DNA of 64,000 bases from Caulobacter vibrioides (GCF_002310375.3 NZ_CP023315.3:2232001-2296000); one strand, 5' to 3'. Shown: positions 18,292 through 26,910, counted from the first letter of the stretch. The notes: a model not told the origin generated them from the sequence alone. Made by a program: numbers and translations.

Positions 18292-18411
18292 GTGGCCATC
18301 CGCCTGATCCTGATCTGCACCCTGTTGTCGCTGGCCGCGCTGTCGGTGATGGTCGAAGGACACCGTCCCGCCTCGATGACGGCACGCGCGCCCGTCGCGA
18401 CGGCGGGATAG
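18292..18411 (+). CDS. Putative small single-span membrane protein (39 aa)
   Basis: A short frame starting GTG 18292, with AGGAGA five bases upstream, ends at TAG 18409-18411. The predicted peptide begins VAIRLILICTLLSLAALSVM, one hydrophobic segment, followed by a short polar tail rich in Arg, Ala and Thr. An in-frame ATG at 18265 would add nine residues without a clear ribosome-binding site. The gene sits alone in the gap between rsmA and the HWE kinase on the same strand. I do not recognise a family, and the call rests on the good ribosome-binding site and hydrophobic profile only. Confidence 0.4.
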   Translation: MAIRLILICTLLSLAALSVMVEGHRPASMTARAPVATAG

Positions 18412-18509
18412 ACCTCAAGCGACGATCAGAGCGATCGTAATCGGCGGTCCGCTATTGACGCCGCCCCCCTGTCCCGCCAGCTTCGCGCAGTTTTTTGAGT
18501 GGGGCGGAC

Positions 18510-20162
18510 GTGACCTCCAACAGCGCGACAAAAGCGCCTTCGACGGTCACGCGGCGGCTGTTGTTCATGGCCTTGACGCTCGCCGCGCCGGCCATCCTGC
18601 TGATGGCCGCCTTGGTGGCGATGCAATACACCGAAGGGCAGCGACGCTTCGCCACCCAACTGGTGACCACGACCCGCGCCCTGTCCCTGGCGACCGACCG
18701 ACAGATCGGCCAGGGCCAGAGCATCCTGCAGGGCCTGGCCGTCTCGTCCGCCCTATCGGACGGCGACTTGGCCGCCTTCGAGAAGCAGGCGCGCGAGGCC
18801 GTTAGCGGTCGTGACGGCTGGATCGTGCTGATGAGCCAGGATCAGCAGTTGATCAACACCCGCATGCCGCCTGGCGCGCCGCCCCCCAATGCACCGCCCG
18901 GCCCAAAGAACTGGCGGGAGATGACCACGGGCAAGTCGAACGTCAGCAACCTGATCCCCCGCCCCAACGCGGGTCCCATCATCGGCGTCAACATGCCCGT
19001 GCTTGTCGATGGGCGGATCTTCGTGCTGGCCTACATGCAGAACCCGTCGGTGTTCCAAGCCCTGATGACGGGTCAGGGCCTGCCCGACAGCTGGACCGCC
19101 AGCATCGTGGATCGGAACGCCGCGCTCCTGGCGCGCTCGCGCGATCAGGAGACGATGCTGGGCCGCCACGCCAGTCCTGACATGCAAAAAGCCATGGCGC
19201 TCGCACAGGACGGGGTGGTCAACACCCATACGCTGGACGGCGTCGAGACGCTGTCCGCCTTCAGTCGCTCTCCGACCTATGGCTGGACCTTCATCGTGGG
19301 CGTCCCGCGCGATGAACTGAACCGGACCATCCTCGGGTCGCTCGGCCCCGCCATGGCGGGCTCGGCCTTGATGATCGCCCTGGGCGTCATGGCCGCCCTG
19401 GCGTTCGCCCGTCCGATCTCGCGCGACGTGCGCGGACTTGTCGCCGAGGCCGAGGCGCTGGCGGCCGGCGCGCCCTTGGCCCCCGCCCCCTCAGACCTGC
19501 AGGAGATCGCCGAGGTCCGCGGCTCGCTCCGGGCGGCGGCCGAGATCCTGCGCAACCGCGACGAAGAGGCCCGAAAGGCCGCCGAGCGGCAGCAGCTGAT
19601 GATCAATGAGCTGAACCATCGGGTGAAGAATACCCTCGTCGTTGTTCAATCCCTGGCCCGCCATAGCCTCAAGGAGGGCGGCGAAGCCGGTCTCGCCCAG
19701 TTCTACGAACGTCTGCTGGCGCTGGCCGGGGCGCACGACCTGTTGACCCGCCGAAGCTGGGAAGGCGCTGACCTAGGTGAGCTGGTCACCGAAGCGCTGC
19801 AGCCCTATGCGACCCAGGTGAGCGTCGAGGGGCCGTCGATACCGCTGGCGCCGAACGCAGCCGTGGCGCTGGCCATGATCTTCCACGAGTTGGCGACCAA
19901 CGCTTCGAAGTATGGCGCGCTCGCGACCGAGACGGGCCAGGTCGAGGTTTCCTGGGTCACCGAAGGCCGCACGCGCCTGACCTTGACCTGGCGCGAGCGC
20001 GGAGGTCCGCCAACGCGGAAGCCAACCCGTAGCGGTTTCGGTTCACGACTGATCGCGTCCAGCCTGCGTGGCGACCTGGCGGGTTCAGCTCAGTTTGACT
20101 ACGCGCCCCAAGGGTTGACCTGCGTCTTCTCGATCAAGATCCCATCCCGATCGGCCGCCTGA
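18510..20162 (+). CDS. HWE-family sensor histidine kinase
   Basis: A membrane kinase of about 550 residues. A TM segment near the N-terminus (LLFMALTLAAPAILLMAALVAM) and another around residue 280 (LGPAMAGSALMIALGVMAALAFA) flank a periplasmic Cache-like sensor of about 220 residues, followed by a HAMP-like linker. The kinase core has the H-box NELNHRVKNTLVVVQSLA and a C-terminal ATPase with FHELATNASKYGAL and the W-R-E ... GG-P motif and GFGSRLI, diagnostic of the HWE/HisKA_2 family common in alphaproteobacteria, where several members feed the general stress response. GTG 18510 is chosen; a TTG at 18495 is possible. No receiver or regulator gene is adjacent. Confidence 0.9.
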   Translation: MTSNSATKAPSTVTRRLLFMALTLAAPAILLMAALVAMQYTEGQRRFATQLVTTTRALSLATDRQIGQGQSILQGLAVSSALSDGDLAAFEKQAREAVSGRDGWIVLMSQDQQLINTRMPPGAPPPNAPPGPKNWREMTTGKSNVSNLIPRPNAGPIIGVNMPVLVDGRIFVLAYMQNPSVFQALMTGQGLPDSWTASIVDRNAALLARSRDQETMLGRHASPDMQKAMALAQDGVVNTHTLDGVETLSAFSRSPTYGWTFIVGVPRDELNRTILGSLGPAMAGSALMIALGVMAALAFARPISRDVRGLVAEAEALAAGAPLAPAPSDLQEIAEVRGSLRAAAEILRNRDEEARKAAERQQLMINELNHRVKNTLVVVQSLARHSLKEGGEAGLAQFYERLLALAGAHDLLTRRSWEGADLGELVTEALQPYATQVSVEGPSIPLAPNAAVALAMIFHELATNASKYGALATETGQVEVSWVTEGRTRLTLTWRERGGPPTRKPTRSGFGSRLIASSLRGDLAGSAQFDYAPQGLTCVFSIKIPSRSAA

Positions 20163-20310
20163 ACCCGCGCCGCAACTCGCCTTGGCTTGGCCGCCGGCCT
20201 AGCAGCTGATCGCCTCTATCCCAGAACGCCTTTGCGGCGGGAACCAACGGCGCCGTTGAGCTCTTGATTGGGCGAGGTCGCGCTGGGCGACCGCTCATGG
20301 AGTTCCAACG

Positions 20311-20568
20311 ATGTCCATTCTTGCCTGGCTGCTTCTGGGCCTTGTCGCCGGTTTCATCGCCAGCAGGCTGGTCAACCGCACCGGCGGCGGCGTGCTGCTG
20401 GATATCGTCCTGGGCGTCGTCGGCGCGCTTTTCGGCGGCTGGCTCTTCAACCAGTTTGGCAATGCCGGCGTCTCGGGCTTCAACCTTTACAGCCTGCTCG
20501 TCGCCACGATCGGCGCCGTTGTGATCCTGGCGCTGTATCACCTGATCTTTAGTCGTCGCGCGGCGTAG
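20311..20568 (+). CDS. GlsB/YeaQ/YmgE family stress-response membrane protein
   Basis: An 85-residue hydrophobic protein with three predicted TM segments and glycine-rich helices (LLLGLVAGFIASRLV; LLDIVLGVVGALFGGWLFNQFG; LLVATIGAVVILALYHLIF). This pattern is the transglycosylase-associated/GlsB family (PF04226), small inner-membrane proteins often induced under stress; the biochemical role is unknown. The conserved G-A-x-x-GG motif is intact and the length is typical. It follows the HWE kinase after 148 bp on the same strand, in which no EcfG-type promoter was found. The start ATG 20311 is clear. Confidence 0.9.
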   Translation: MSILAWLLLGLVAGFIASRLVNRTGGGVLLDIVLGVVGALFGGWLFNQFGNAGVSGFNLYSLLVATIGAVVILALYHLIFSRRAA

Positions 20569-20615
20569 GCTTGGGCTTGGGCTTGGGCTTGGCGGCGCGC
20601 TATCGGCGCGTCGCC
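20568..20615. repeat. Four GGCTTG tandem repeats followed by a GC hairpin
   Basis: Four exact GGCTTG units (20568-20591) start on the last base of the GlsB stop codon and run into a 10-bp stem with one mismatch (20591-20600 with 20606-20615, loop TATCG). It lies between convergent genes, so it may act as a bidirectional transcript end, although no T-run follows. Confidence 0.6.
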
Positions 20616-20619
20616 AGCC

Positions 20620-21261
20620 TCAGATTTCTTCTTTCAGCAGATCGCCCACAAGATCGCCGATCCAGGGGTTGCGCGAGCGCTTCAGCCGCTCGGCGTGATA
20701 GATGTGCGCCAGATCGGCATAGGCCCGGTCGAAGTCGTCATTCAAAATGACGTAGTCGAACTGCTCCCAGGCTGCGACCTCGTCCTTGGCGCGCGACAGG
20801 CGACGATGAATGACCTCTTCGCTGTCCTGGCTGCGCGTGTGCAGGCGGCGGCTCATCTCGGCCAGTGACGGCGGCAGGATATAGACCAGGACGCTGTCCG
20901 GACCGGCCTGCTTGTGAACCTTCATCGCGCCTTGGAAGTCGATGTCGAACAGCACGCTTTCGCCACGGCTCAGCGCGTCCATGATCGGCGCCTTGGGGCT
21001 GCCATAGAAATTGCCGTAGACCTCGGCCCATTCCAGGAACGCATCCTCGGCCAGCATGCCCTGGAACGTGTCGCGCGAGACGAAGTGATAGTCACGGCCG
21101 TCATGCTCGCCCGGACGCGGCTCGCGGGTCGTGGCGCTGATCGACAGATGCAGGTCGCCGTGATCGGAGACAAGGCGGCGGGTCAGCGAGGTCTTGCCGA
21201 CGCCCGACGGGGCGACGACCATCAGCAGCAGACCGCGATGGGGGTGATGGGACTTATTCAA
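20620..21261 (-). CDS. gmk: Guanylate kinase
   Basis: A 213-residue guanylate kinase that converts GMP and ATP to GDP and ADP. The P-loop APSGVGKTSLTRRL, the GMP-binding region TTREPRPGEHDGRDYHFVS and the E-W-AEVYGNFYGSP segment are intact, with the C-terminal helix carrying the R-x4-A-x-E-x-A region. The start is a TTG at 21261 that overlaps the yicC stop by eight bases; the first internal ATG would remove the conserved HRGLLLMVV beta strand. It is the last gene of the minus-strand fab-mltG-yicC-gmk run. Confidence 0.96.
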   Translation of the reverse strand: MNKSHHPHRGLLLMVVAPSGVGKTSLTRRLVSDHGDLHLSISATTREPRPGEHDGRDYHFVSRDTFQGMLAEDAFLEWAEVYGNFYGSPKAPIMDALSRGESVLFDIDFQGAMKVHKQAGPDSVLVYILPPSLAEMSRRLHTRSQDSEEVIHRRLSRAKDEVAAWEQFDYVILNDDFDRAYADLAHIYHAERLKRSRNPWIGDLVGDLLKEEI

Positions 21262-22135
21262 CGTTCTGAACCTGCTCGCGGAACTGCTCGATGACGGCCT
21301 TCAGCTCCAGACCGATCGCGGTCAGGCTGGTCAGGGCCGATTTCGAGCAGAGGGTATTGGATTCTCGCATGAACTCCTGCGAGAGGAAGTCGAGGCGCCG
21401 GCCCGATGCGCCTTCGCCCGACAGCAGACCGCGCGCGGCGACCACATGGCTGGCGAGCCGATCGAGCTCCTCGCGCACATCGGCCTTCACCGCCTGGGCG
21501 GCGGCCTCCTGGACGATGCGCTCCTCGCTGGCGGCCTCGCCGACCAGTTCGGCCATGCGCCGGGCGAAGCGGTCCTTGATGACCACGGGTTGGCCAGCCG
21601 CCTCTTGCTCGGCCTGGGCCGTCAGTTGCTCAATCCGCGCAACCAGGCCGCCCAGCACCGGGTCAAGCGCCGCGCCCTCCTCAAGGCGCGCCGTCTTCAG
21701 ACCGTCCAGGGCCTGGCTGATCGAGGCGGCCATGGCGGCTTCGACGGCCGCACGCGTCTCGGTGTCGTCCTCGTCCTCACGCGCCTCGATCACGCCCTTC
21801 AGGGACAGCAATCCGTCCAGGGTCGGCTTGGCGACCATGCCGGTAGCCACGTAGGGCCCGCCAGCGGTCAGATACCGCTCGAGCACCTGAACATTTACCT
21901 GGGTCTCGCCAGAGGCTTCCGCCCGCTTGGCCTGGACATTGACCGTCAGCTGGCCGCGCTGAAACCGCGCTTGAGCGCCATCACGGGCGGCGCGTTCCAA
22001 GCTCTCGAAACCCGGCGGGCCCCGAAACCGGGTCTCAAGGTTGCGACCGTTGACGCTGCGCGCCTCGACAGCCCACGACCACGCCCCCTGCGCGCTCTCG
22101 ACCCGCGCGAAGCCGGTCATGCCCGACAGCGGCAC
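21254..22135 (-). CDS. YicC family protein (putative endoribonuclease)
   Basis: A 293-residue YicC homologue. The N-terminus LSGMTGFARVESAQGAWSWAVEARSVNGRNLETRFR and the C-terminal LDFLSQEFMRESNTLCSKS region are the two hallmark blocks (PF03755 and DUF1732). Escherichia coli YicC has been described as an endoribonuclease; that function is carried here only by homology. The ATG at 22135 lies four bases from the mltG stop and the 3' end overlaps gmk, so it is within a tight operon. The yicC-gmk adjacency is widely conserved. Confidence 0.93.
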   Translation of the reverse strand: MPLSGMTGFARVESAQGAWSWAVEARSVNGRNLETRFRGPPGFESLERAARDGAQARFQRGQLTVNVQAKRAEASGETQVNVQVLERYLTAGGPYVATGMVAKPTLDGLLSLKGVIEAREDEDDTETRAAVEAAMAASISQALDGLKTARLEEGAALDPVLGGLVARIEQLTAQAEQEAAGQPVVIKDRFARRMAELVGEAASEERIVQEAAAQAVKADVREELDRLASHVVAARGLLSGEGASGRRLDFLSQEFMRESNTLCSKSALTSLTAIGLELKAVIEQFREQVQNVE

Positions 22136-22138
22136 GCT

Positions 22139-23239
22139 CTAGCCTCCCGCCAGCGGCGCGGCGGCCGGCTTGGCCGGCGCCTGAGCGGCGCGCTCGCGCT
22201 CGATCTGGCGCCACTTGACCACGTTGGCGTTGTGCTCCTCCAACGTCCGAGCGAACACGTGCCCGCCGGTGCCGTCGGCCACGAAATAGAGATCTTCGCT
22301 CTTAGGCGGGTTCATCACCGCCGCCAGGGCCGCGCGGCCGGGATTGGCGATTGGGGTCGGCGGCAGGCCGTCGATCAGATAGGTGTTGTAGGGCGTCAGG
22401 CGCCGCAACTCCGACAGAAAGATGCCGCGCCCCAGCGGACGTCCTCTGGAAATCCCGTAGATGATGGTCGGGTCCGAGCCCAGCCGCATGCCGGTGCGCA
22501 GCCGGTTCACGAACACCGCAGCGACACGCGGCCGCTCCTCGGCCAGGCCCGTCTCCTTCTCGACGATCGAGGCCAGGGTGACGGCCTCTTCCTTCGTCTG
22601 GAAAGGCAGGTTCGGCGCGCGGTTGGCCCACAACGCGTTCAGCACCGCGTCGCGGTCGTCCATCATGCGCTGCAAGACCGCGGCGCGATCCTCGCCGCGC
22701 TGGACCTCATAGGTCTCGGGCAGGATGGCGCCCTCGGGCGGCGTCGCGGCGCTGCCGGTCAGCACGCTCGACTTGTTGAGGATGTCCATCACCATGTCCG
22801 AGGTCAGGCCCTCGGGGACGGTGATCCAATGGCGGACAATGCGGCCGCGGCGGACGGCGTCCAGCACCTGGGCCATCGAGGCGCGGGTCTTGAACTCATA
22901 CTCGCCGGCCTTCAGCGTCCGCGCCGCGCCGGTGACCTTGGCCGCCGTCATGAAGATCGAAGCGGAGCGAATCACCCCACCGCGCTCCAGGCTGGAGGCG
23001 ATCTCGGGCAGGCTGGCGCCCTTGCGCAGCACCACGGTGGTCTTGTCGCCGTCCTTCGCGGCCGGGCCCGCCCCCTGGTAGACCCAGAGCGCGCCCAGCA
23101 GCGCGACCATGCCAACCACAGCCAGGGTGGCGGCGGCCCCGAACAGGGCCCTCATCATGCGACGACCAGCGGTGGCCGTCTCACGGCGGGAGCCCGCCCC
23201 CTTGGGAGCCCGGGCGCGGGGCGGCGACTTTTTGCTCAC
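22139..23239 (-). CDS. mltG: Endolytic murein transglycosylase MltG
   Basis: A 366-residue membrane-anchored YceG/MltG. An arginine/lysine-rich cytoplasmic N-terminus of about 30 residues precedes one TM segment (LFGAAATLAVVGMVALLGALWVY), followed by a LysM-like region and the catalytic domain with ASIVEKETGLAEER (catalytic Glu), RLRTGMRLGSDPTIIYG and the YNTYLIDGLPPTPIANPG block. It cuts nascent glycan strands in the periplasm. Its ATG overlaps the fabF stop by four bases. A C-terminal Ala/Pro-rich tail of about 20 residues looks non-conserved. Confidence 0.95.
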   Translation of the reverse strand: MSKKSPPRARAPKGAGSRRETATAGRRMMRALFGAAATLAVVGMVALLGALWVYQGAGPAAKDGDKTTVVLRKGASLPEIASSLERGGVIRSASIFMTAAKVTGAARTLKAGEYEFKTRASMAQVLDAVRRGRIVRHWITVPEGLTSDMVMDILNKSSVLTGSAATPPEGAILPETYEVQRGEDRAAVLQRMMDDRDAVLNALWANRAPNLPFQTKEEAVTLASIVEKETGLAEERPRVAAVFVNRLRTGMRLGSDPTIIYGISRGRPLGRGIFLSELRRLTPYNTYLIDGLPPTPIANPGRAALAAVMNPPKSEDLYFVADGTGGHVFARTLEEHNANVVKWRQIERERAAQAPAKPAAAPLAGG

Positions 23240-24516
23240 GAGACCTTCTTGAACACGACGGAGGCATTGGTGCCGCCGAAGCCAAAGCTGTTGGACACGG
23301 CCACGTCGATCTTCATCGGCACGGCCTTGTGCGGGGCCAGGTTCATGGCGACCTCAACGTCGGGATTGTCGAGATTGATGGTCGGCGGCGCGATCTGGTC
23401 ACGGATGGCCAGCACCGAGAACGCCGCCTCGATCGCGCCGGCCGCGCCCAGAAGGTGGCCGGTCATCGACTTGGTCGAGGACATCACGACATTCGCCGCG
23501 TGATTGCCCAGGAACTTCTCCACGGCCCTGGCTTCGATGCCGTCGGCCATGGTGGAAGTGCCATGGGCGTTCACATAGTCGATGTCCGACGGCTGCAGGC
23601 CCGCGTCGCGAACGGCCGCGGCCAGGGCGCGGGCGCCGCCCTCGCCGTCTTCCGACGGCGCGGTGATGTGATAGGCGTCGCCCGACAGACCATAGCCCGC
23701 CACTTCCGCGTAGATCTTAGCGCCGCGCGCCTTGGCGTGTTCGTACTCTTCCAGCACCAGCACGCCGGCGCCTTCGCCCATCACGAAGCCGTCGCGGTCC
23801 TTGTCATAGGGGCGCGAGGCCTTTTCGGGCGTGTCGTTGAACGCGGTGGCCACGGCGCGGCAGGCCTGGAAGCCGGCGATGCCGACCTTGCAGACCGCAG
23901 CTTCCGCGCCGCCCGCGATCATCACGTCGGCGTCGCCGTACTTGATCAGGCGCGCAGCGTCGCCGATGGCGTGGGCGCCGGTGGCGCAGGCCGTCACGAC
24001 GGCGTGGTTGGGGCCCTTGAAGCCGTACTTGATCGAGACCTGGCCAGAGATCAGGTTGATCAGAGCCGACGAGATGAAGAACGGGCTGACGCGGCGCGGG
24101 CCCTTGGCTTCGAGTTCCAGCGCGGTGTCGGCGATGGAGGACAGGCCGCCGATTCCCGAGCCCAGGATGACGCCCGTGCGCCACTTGTCCTCTTCGGTTT
24201 CGGGAACCCAGCCCGAATCCTTGATCGCTTCATCGGCGGCGGCGACGCCGTACAGGATGAAGTCATCCACGCGCTTCTGGTCGCGCGGGCTCATGGTCTG
24301 GTCGGGGTCGAACGAGCCTTCGACATCCGGGCCGCCGCCGCCGCGACCATCGACGCGCGGAACCTCGCAGGCGACCTGGCAGGAATAGTCGGTAGGATCG
24401 AACGCGCTGATGCGGTTCGCGCCGGACTTGCCGGCGAGGATGTTCTTCCAGGTGATGTCGACACCTTGGCCGAGCGGGGTCAGCAGGCCGATACCCGTGA
24501 CGACGACTCTACGCAT
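23236..24516 (-). CDS. fabF: 3-oxoacyl-[acyl-carrier-protein] synthase II
   Basis: A 426-residue beta-ketoacyl-ACP synthase II, which elongates acyl-ACP by condensation with malonyl-ACP. The Cys-His-His triad is intact: VVTACATGAHAIGDA, NAHGTSTMADG and SMTGHLLGAAG. N-terminal RRVVVTGIGLLTPLG and C-terminal NSFGFGGTNASVVFKK match the family. A short insertion rich in glycine (VDGRGGGGPDVEG) near residue 60 is slightly unusual. It lies downstream of acpP and overlaps mltG, consistent with the conserved acpP-fabF-mltG order. Confidence 0.97.
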   Translation of the reverse strand: MRRVVVTGIGLLTPLGQGVDITWKNILAGKSGANRISAFDPTDYSCQVACEVPRVDGRGGGGPDVEGSFDPDQTMSPRDQKRVDDFILYGVAAADEAIKDSGWVPETEEDKWRTGVILGSGIGGLSSIADTALELEAKGPRRVSPFFISSALINLISGQVSIKYGFKGPNHAVVTACATGAHAIGDAARLIKYGDADVMIAGGAEAAVCKVGIAGFQACRAVATAFNDTPEKASRPYDKDRDGFVMGEGAGVLVLEEYEHAKARGAKIYAEVAGYGLSGDAYHITAPSEDGEGGARALAAAVRDAGLQPSDIDYVNAHGTSTMADGIEARAVEKFLGNHAANVVMSSTKSMTGHLLGAAGAIEAAFSVLAIRDQIAPPTINLDNPDVEVAMNLAPHKAVPMKIDVAVSNSFGFGGTNASVVFKKVS

Positions 24517-24597
24517 GGCTCACTCCCAACCTTCGATGCGGGACGCTGGATGTGGGAAAGACCCCCGCTCCGCGCCACCGCGAATCTTGGCCTCAAA

Positions 24598-24644
24598 CGA
24601 AAACCGCCGCGCGCACGATGGCAAGAGCCCGTGCGGCGCGGCGG
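24598..24644 (-). terminator. Probable terminator downstream of acpP
   Basis: GC-rich arms (24604-24616 with 24631-24644, imperfect) close a 14-base loop, followed on the minus strand by TTTTCG. It lies in the 166-bp acpP-fabF gap and may reduce read-through from the highly expressed acpP into fabF. A second short hairpin (GGTTCGC/GCGAACC, 24653-24673) precedes it. Confidence 0.55.
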
Positions 24645-24682
24645 AAATACTCCGGTTCGCGAACAATGCGAACCTGAAGACC

Positions 24683-24919
24683 TTAGGCGGTCTTTTCCGT
24701 GATGAACTTCACGGCGTCGCCGACCGTTTGGATGTGCTCGGCGGCGTCGTCCGGGATTTCGATGTCGAACTCTTCTTCGAACGCCATCACCAGCTCAACG
24801 TTGTCGAGGCTGTCGGCGCCCAGGTCGTCGATGAAGGAAGCCTTCTCGGTGACCTTCTCGGGATCGGCATCCAGGTGTTCGATGACGATCTTACGCACGC
24901 GCTCGAGAATGTCGGACAT
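24683..24919 (-). CDS. acpP: Acyl carrier protein
   Basis: A 78-residue acidic ACP that carries growing acyl chains on phosphopantetheine. The attachment site [20 protein letters not shown] contains the modified serine in DSL, and the acidic recognition helix is intact. The length is exactly that of bacterial ACPs. AGAGGGACTGAACAG upstream of the ATG provides the ribosome-binding site. The flanking genes are a methyltransferase upstream (unusual) and fabF downstream. Confidence 0.98.
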   Translation of the reverse strand: MSDILERVRKIVIEHLDADPEKVTEKASFIDDLGADSLDNVELVMAFEEEFDIEIPDDAAEHIQTVGDAVKFITEKTA

Positions 24920-25082
24920 TCTGTTCAGTCCCTCTTGATCAAATTCAGAAGCCGCAGCCCCCTCCCAGGGAGTTCACCGCAGCTCGTCGGGCCACCGCCT
25001 ATCACGTTCTTTTTCGGGTGACCAGCGGCGCCGATCTCCCGTGACACGCGCCAGGGGTAGGCGATTTCAGCGGTTGATGAGT

Positions 25083-25985
25083 TCAAACCCGCTGAAACAC
25101 GTAGTTGATGTATTCGCCATCGCGTTCGTGATCAACAACCCTGAAACCGGTTCGTTCGGCCAAAATATGCGGCGACCTGCCCAGCAAGAAAACGGAATGA
25201 AACCGAGTGAAGGCGAAGCAGTAGTCATAGCAGGGTGAGGCGTGAGCCATCTTTGCGCCGGGCTTCAACAGTTCGTGGAACTTGTGGAACTGCACGATCG
25301 GGTCGCGAAAATGCTCGATGACGTTATTGGAGAAAATGCCGTCGAACCCGCCGCTCACGCCATCCCACACCTGAGCGCCGGATTCGATGAGCGCGTCGGC
25401 GGCGTTGGGCTCGTGCGCGATCACGGTCCACCCTTCGCGGGTCAGCGTGTCGAGGGTCCGATTCCATCCTCCGCCCGCGCCCCAATCCAGATAGCGGCCG
25501 CCGACCTCGGGCTTGAGCGCGCGGAAAGCCCGTAGCTCGTTGTCGGTGGAGTCGCCCTCGGCGTAGCGGGAATAGAGGACCTGATAGTCTTTGCCGACGA
25601 AGGCCTCGTCGAGATCCAGGTATTTCCGAGGGCCAAAGACGCAGTCGCAGCCGGGGCAGGCATACCGCTCCAGCCGCCCGCCGCCGAAGTAGCAGCGATC
25701 CTCGCGAATCTCGAAGCCGTCGCGGTCGGCGGTATGGCCGCAGACGACGCAGGTCAGCGGCCGCTGCGCCAGGATGGCCTCATGAGCCGTGTCCAGAACG
25801 CTCCAGAAGGCCTCGGTGAAATAGCGTTCGGTCAGGGCGACCTGGGCTTCCAGCTTGTCGAGCCGCGCGCGCAGAGCATCGGCTTCAGAGCGGGCCGAGG
25901 CTTCACGGGCGGCGGCGTCCGCGAGCGCCAGATCGCTCGCTTTGGACGCCCCGAGCCGCCCAAACCAAGAGAGTCCAGCCACCAT
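25083..25985 (-). CDS. Class I SAM-dependent methyltransferase with Cys-rich (zinc-ribbon-like) N-terminal part
   Basis: A 300-residue protein. Residues 18-52 are an Ala/Glu-rich coiled coil. Residues 79-115 hold six cysteines in CxxC (79, 82), single (98) and CxxCxC (110, 113, 115) spacing, suggesting a zinc ribbon. A class I methyltransferase fold follows, with motif I YLDWGAGGGWN (165-175), acidic loop HEPN (191-194) and IFSNNVIEHFRDP for motif IV. The PxYD-F-E-type segment and the wHSVFLLGR end recall methyltransferases of surface-glycan or small-molecule clusters, but the substrate is unknown. AAGGAGGTG lies just upstream of ATG 25985, one of the best ribosome-binding sites here. It is inserted between fabG and acpP. 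Confidence 0.82.
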   Translation of the reverse strand: MVAGLSWFGRLGASKASDLALADAAAREASARSEADALRARLDKLEAQVALTERYFTEAFWSVLDTAHEAILAQRPLTCVVCGHTADRDGFEIREDRCYFGGGRLERYACPGCDCVFGPRKYLDLDEAFVGKDYQVLYSRYAEGDSTDNELRAFRALKPEVGGRYLDWGAGGGWNRTLDTLTREGWTVIAHEPNAADALIESGAQVWDGVSGGFDGIFSNNVIEHFRDPIVQFHKFHELLKPGAKMAHASPCYDYCFAFTRFHSVFLLGRSPHILAERTGFRVVDHERDGEYINYVFQRV

Positions 25986-26031
25986 GACGACACCTCCTTG
26001 AAGCGACGCCAAGCGGCTGGAACTCGAGCCC

Positions 26032-26772
26032 TTAGATCATCGCCATACCGCCATTGACGTGCAGAGTCTGGCCGGTGACGTAACCGGCCTGATCGCTGGC
26101 GAGGTAAACGCAGGCGGCGGCGATATCGCTCCCCTCGCCCAGTTTGCCGACCGGGATCGTCGACAGGATGCCGGCCTTTTGCTGCTCGTTCAGCGCGTCG
26201 GTCATCGGGCTGGCGATGAAGCCGGGCGCCACGCAGTTGACGGTCACGCCGCGGCTGGCCAGTTCCTGGGCCAGGGCCTTGGAGAAACCGATCATGCCGG
26301 CCTTGGAGGCGGCGTAGTTGGTCTGGCCAGGATTGCCCGTGACGCCGACCACCGAGGTGATGCCGATGATGCGGCCGGCGCGGCGCTTCATCATGCCCTT
26401 GGCCGCAGCGCGCGACAGGCGGAAGTAGCCTTCCAGGTTCACCTTGATGACGGTGTCCCAGTCCTCGTCCTTCATGCGGACGATCAGGCCGTCGCGGGTG
26501 ACGCCGGCGTTGGCGATCACGATGTCCAGCGGCGCGCCGGCGGCTTCTTCGGCCTTGGCCACCAGGCCGTCGACCTGTTCGGCGTCGGAGAGGTTGGCCA
26601 CCACGGTCGAGGCGCGCTCGCCCAGCTGCGCCTTCAGCTCGGCCAGGGCCGATTCCCGGGTGCCCGAGAGGACGACGTGCGCGCCCTGGGCGTGCAGCGC
26701 GCGGGCGATGGCGCCGCCAATGCCGCCCGTGGCGCCGGTGACGAGCGCGGTCTTGCCGGTGAGATCAAACAT
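26032..26772 (-). CDS. fabG: 3-oxoacyl-[acyl-carrier-protein] reductase
   Basis: A 246-residue short-chain dehydrogenase that reduces beta-ketoacyl-ACP with NADPH. The cofactor motif TGATGGIGGAIARAL, the NAG motif (VIANAGVTRDG), the catalytic YAASKAGMIGFSKAL and the C-terminal GYVTGQTLHVNGGMAMI are typical of FabG. The start is ATG 26772, eight bases after GGAG; an upstream GTG (26781) would add three residues. The upstream gene fabD is separated by a palindromic repeat, and the downstream gene is the methyltransferase. Confidence 0.96.
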   Translation of the reverse strand: MFDLTGKTALVTGATGGIGGAIARALHAQGAHVVLSGTRESALAELKAQLGERASTVVANLSDAEQVDGLVAKAEEAAGAPLDIVIANAGVTRDGLIVRMKDEDWDTVIKVNLEGYFRLSRAAAKGMMKRRAGRIIGITSVVGVTGNPGQTNYAASKAGMIGFSKALAQELASRGVTVNCVAPGFIASPMTDALNEQQKAGILSTIPVGKLGEGSDIAAACVYLASDQAGYVTGQTLHVNGGMAMI

Positions 26773-26811
26773 TTCGAGCACTCCGTTTCGGAGAAAAAGA
26801 TGAACCGGGAA

Positions 26812-26897
26812 CCTCGTCCTTCGACAAGCTCAGGATGAGGTTCCCTAGTGAACCGCCGTATCAGTCGACCTCATCCTGAGCCTGTCGAAGGACGAGG
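26812..26897. repeat. Inverted repeat with 29-bp arms between fabG and fabD
   Basis: Arms 26812-26840 and 26869-26897 are complementary with a single mismatch and are separated by 28 bases. The arm core CCTTCGACAAGCTCAGGATG is a well-known intergenic repeat sequence in alphaproteobacterial genomes (recalled). It fills most of the 138-bp gap between two genes of the same pathway and could fold in the transcript. Confidence 0.9.
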
Positions 26898-26910
26898 GCG
26901 GTGTCCGGCG

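Noticed and set aside
20230..20290. Possible EcfG promoter before the GlsB-type stress gene
   Set aside because: GGAAC and CGTT both occur but only 9 bases apart; the spacing does not fit the 16-17 bases required.
21446..23503. Plus-strand open frame of 685 residues
   Set aside because: Antisense to yicC, mltG and fabF, with no family resemblance and Arg/Gly/His-rich composition.
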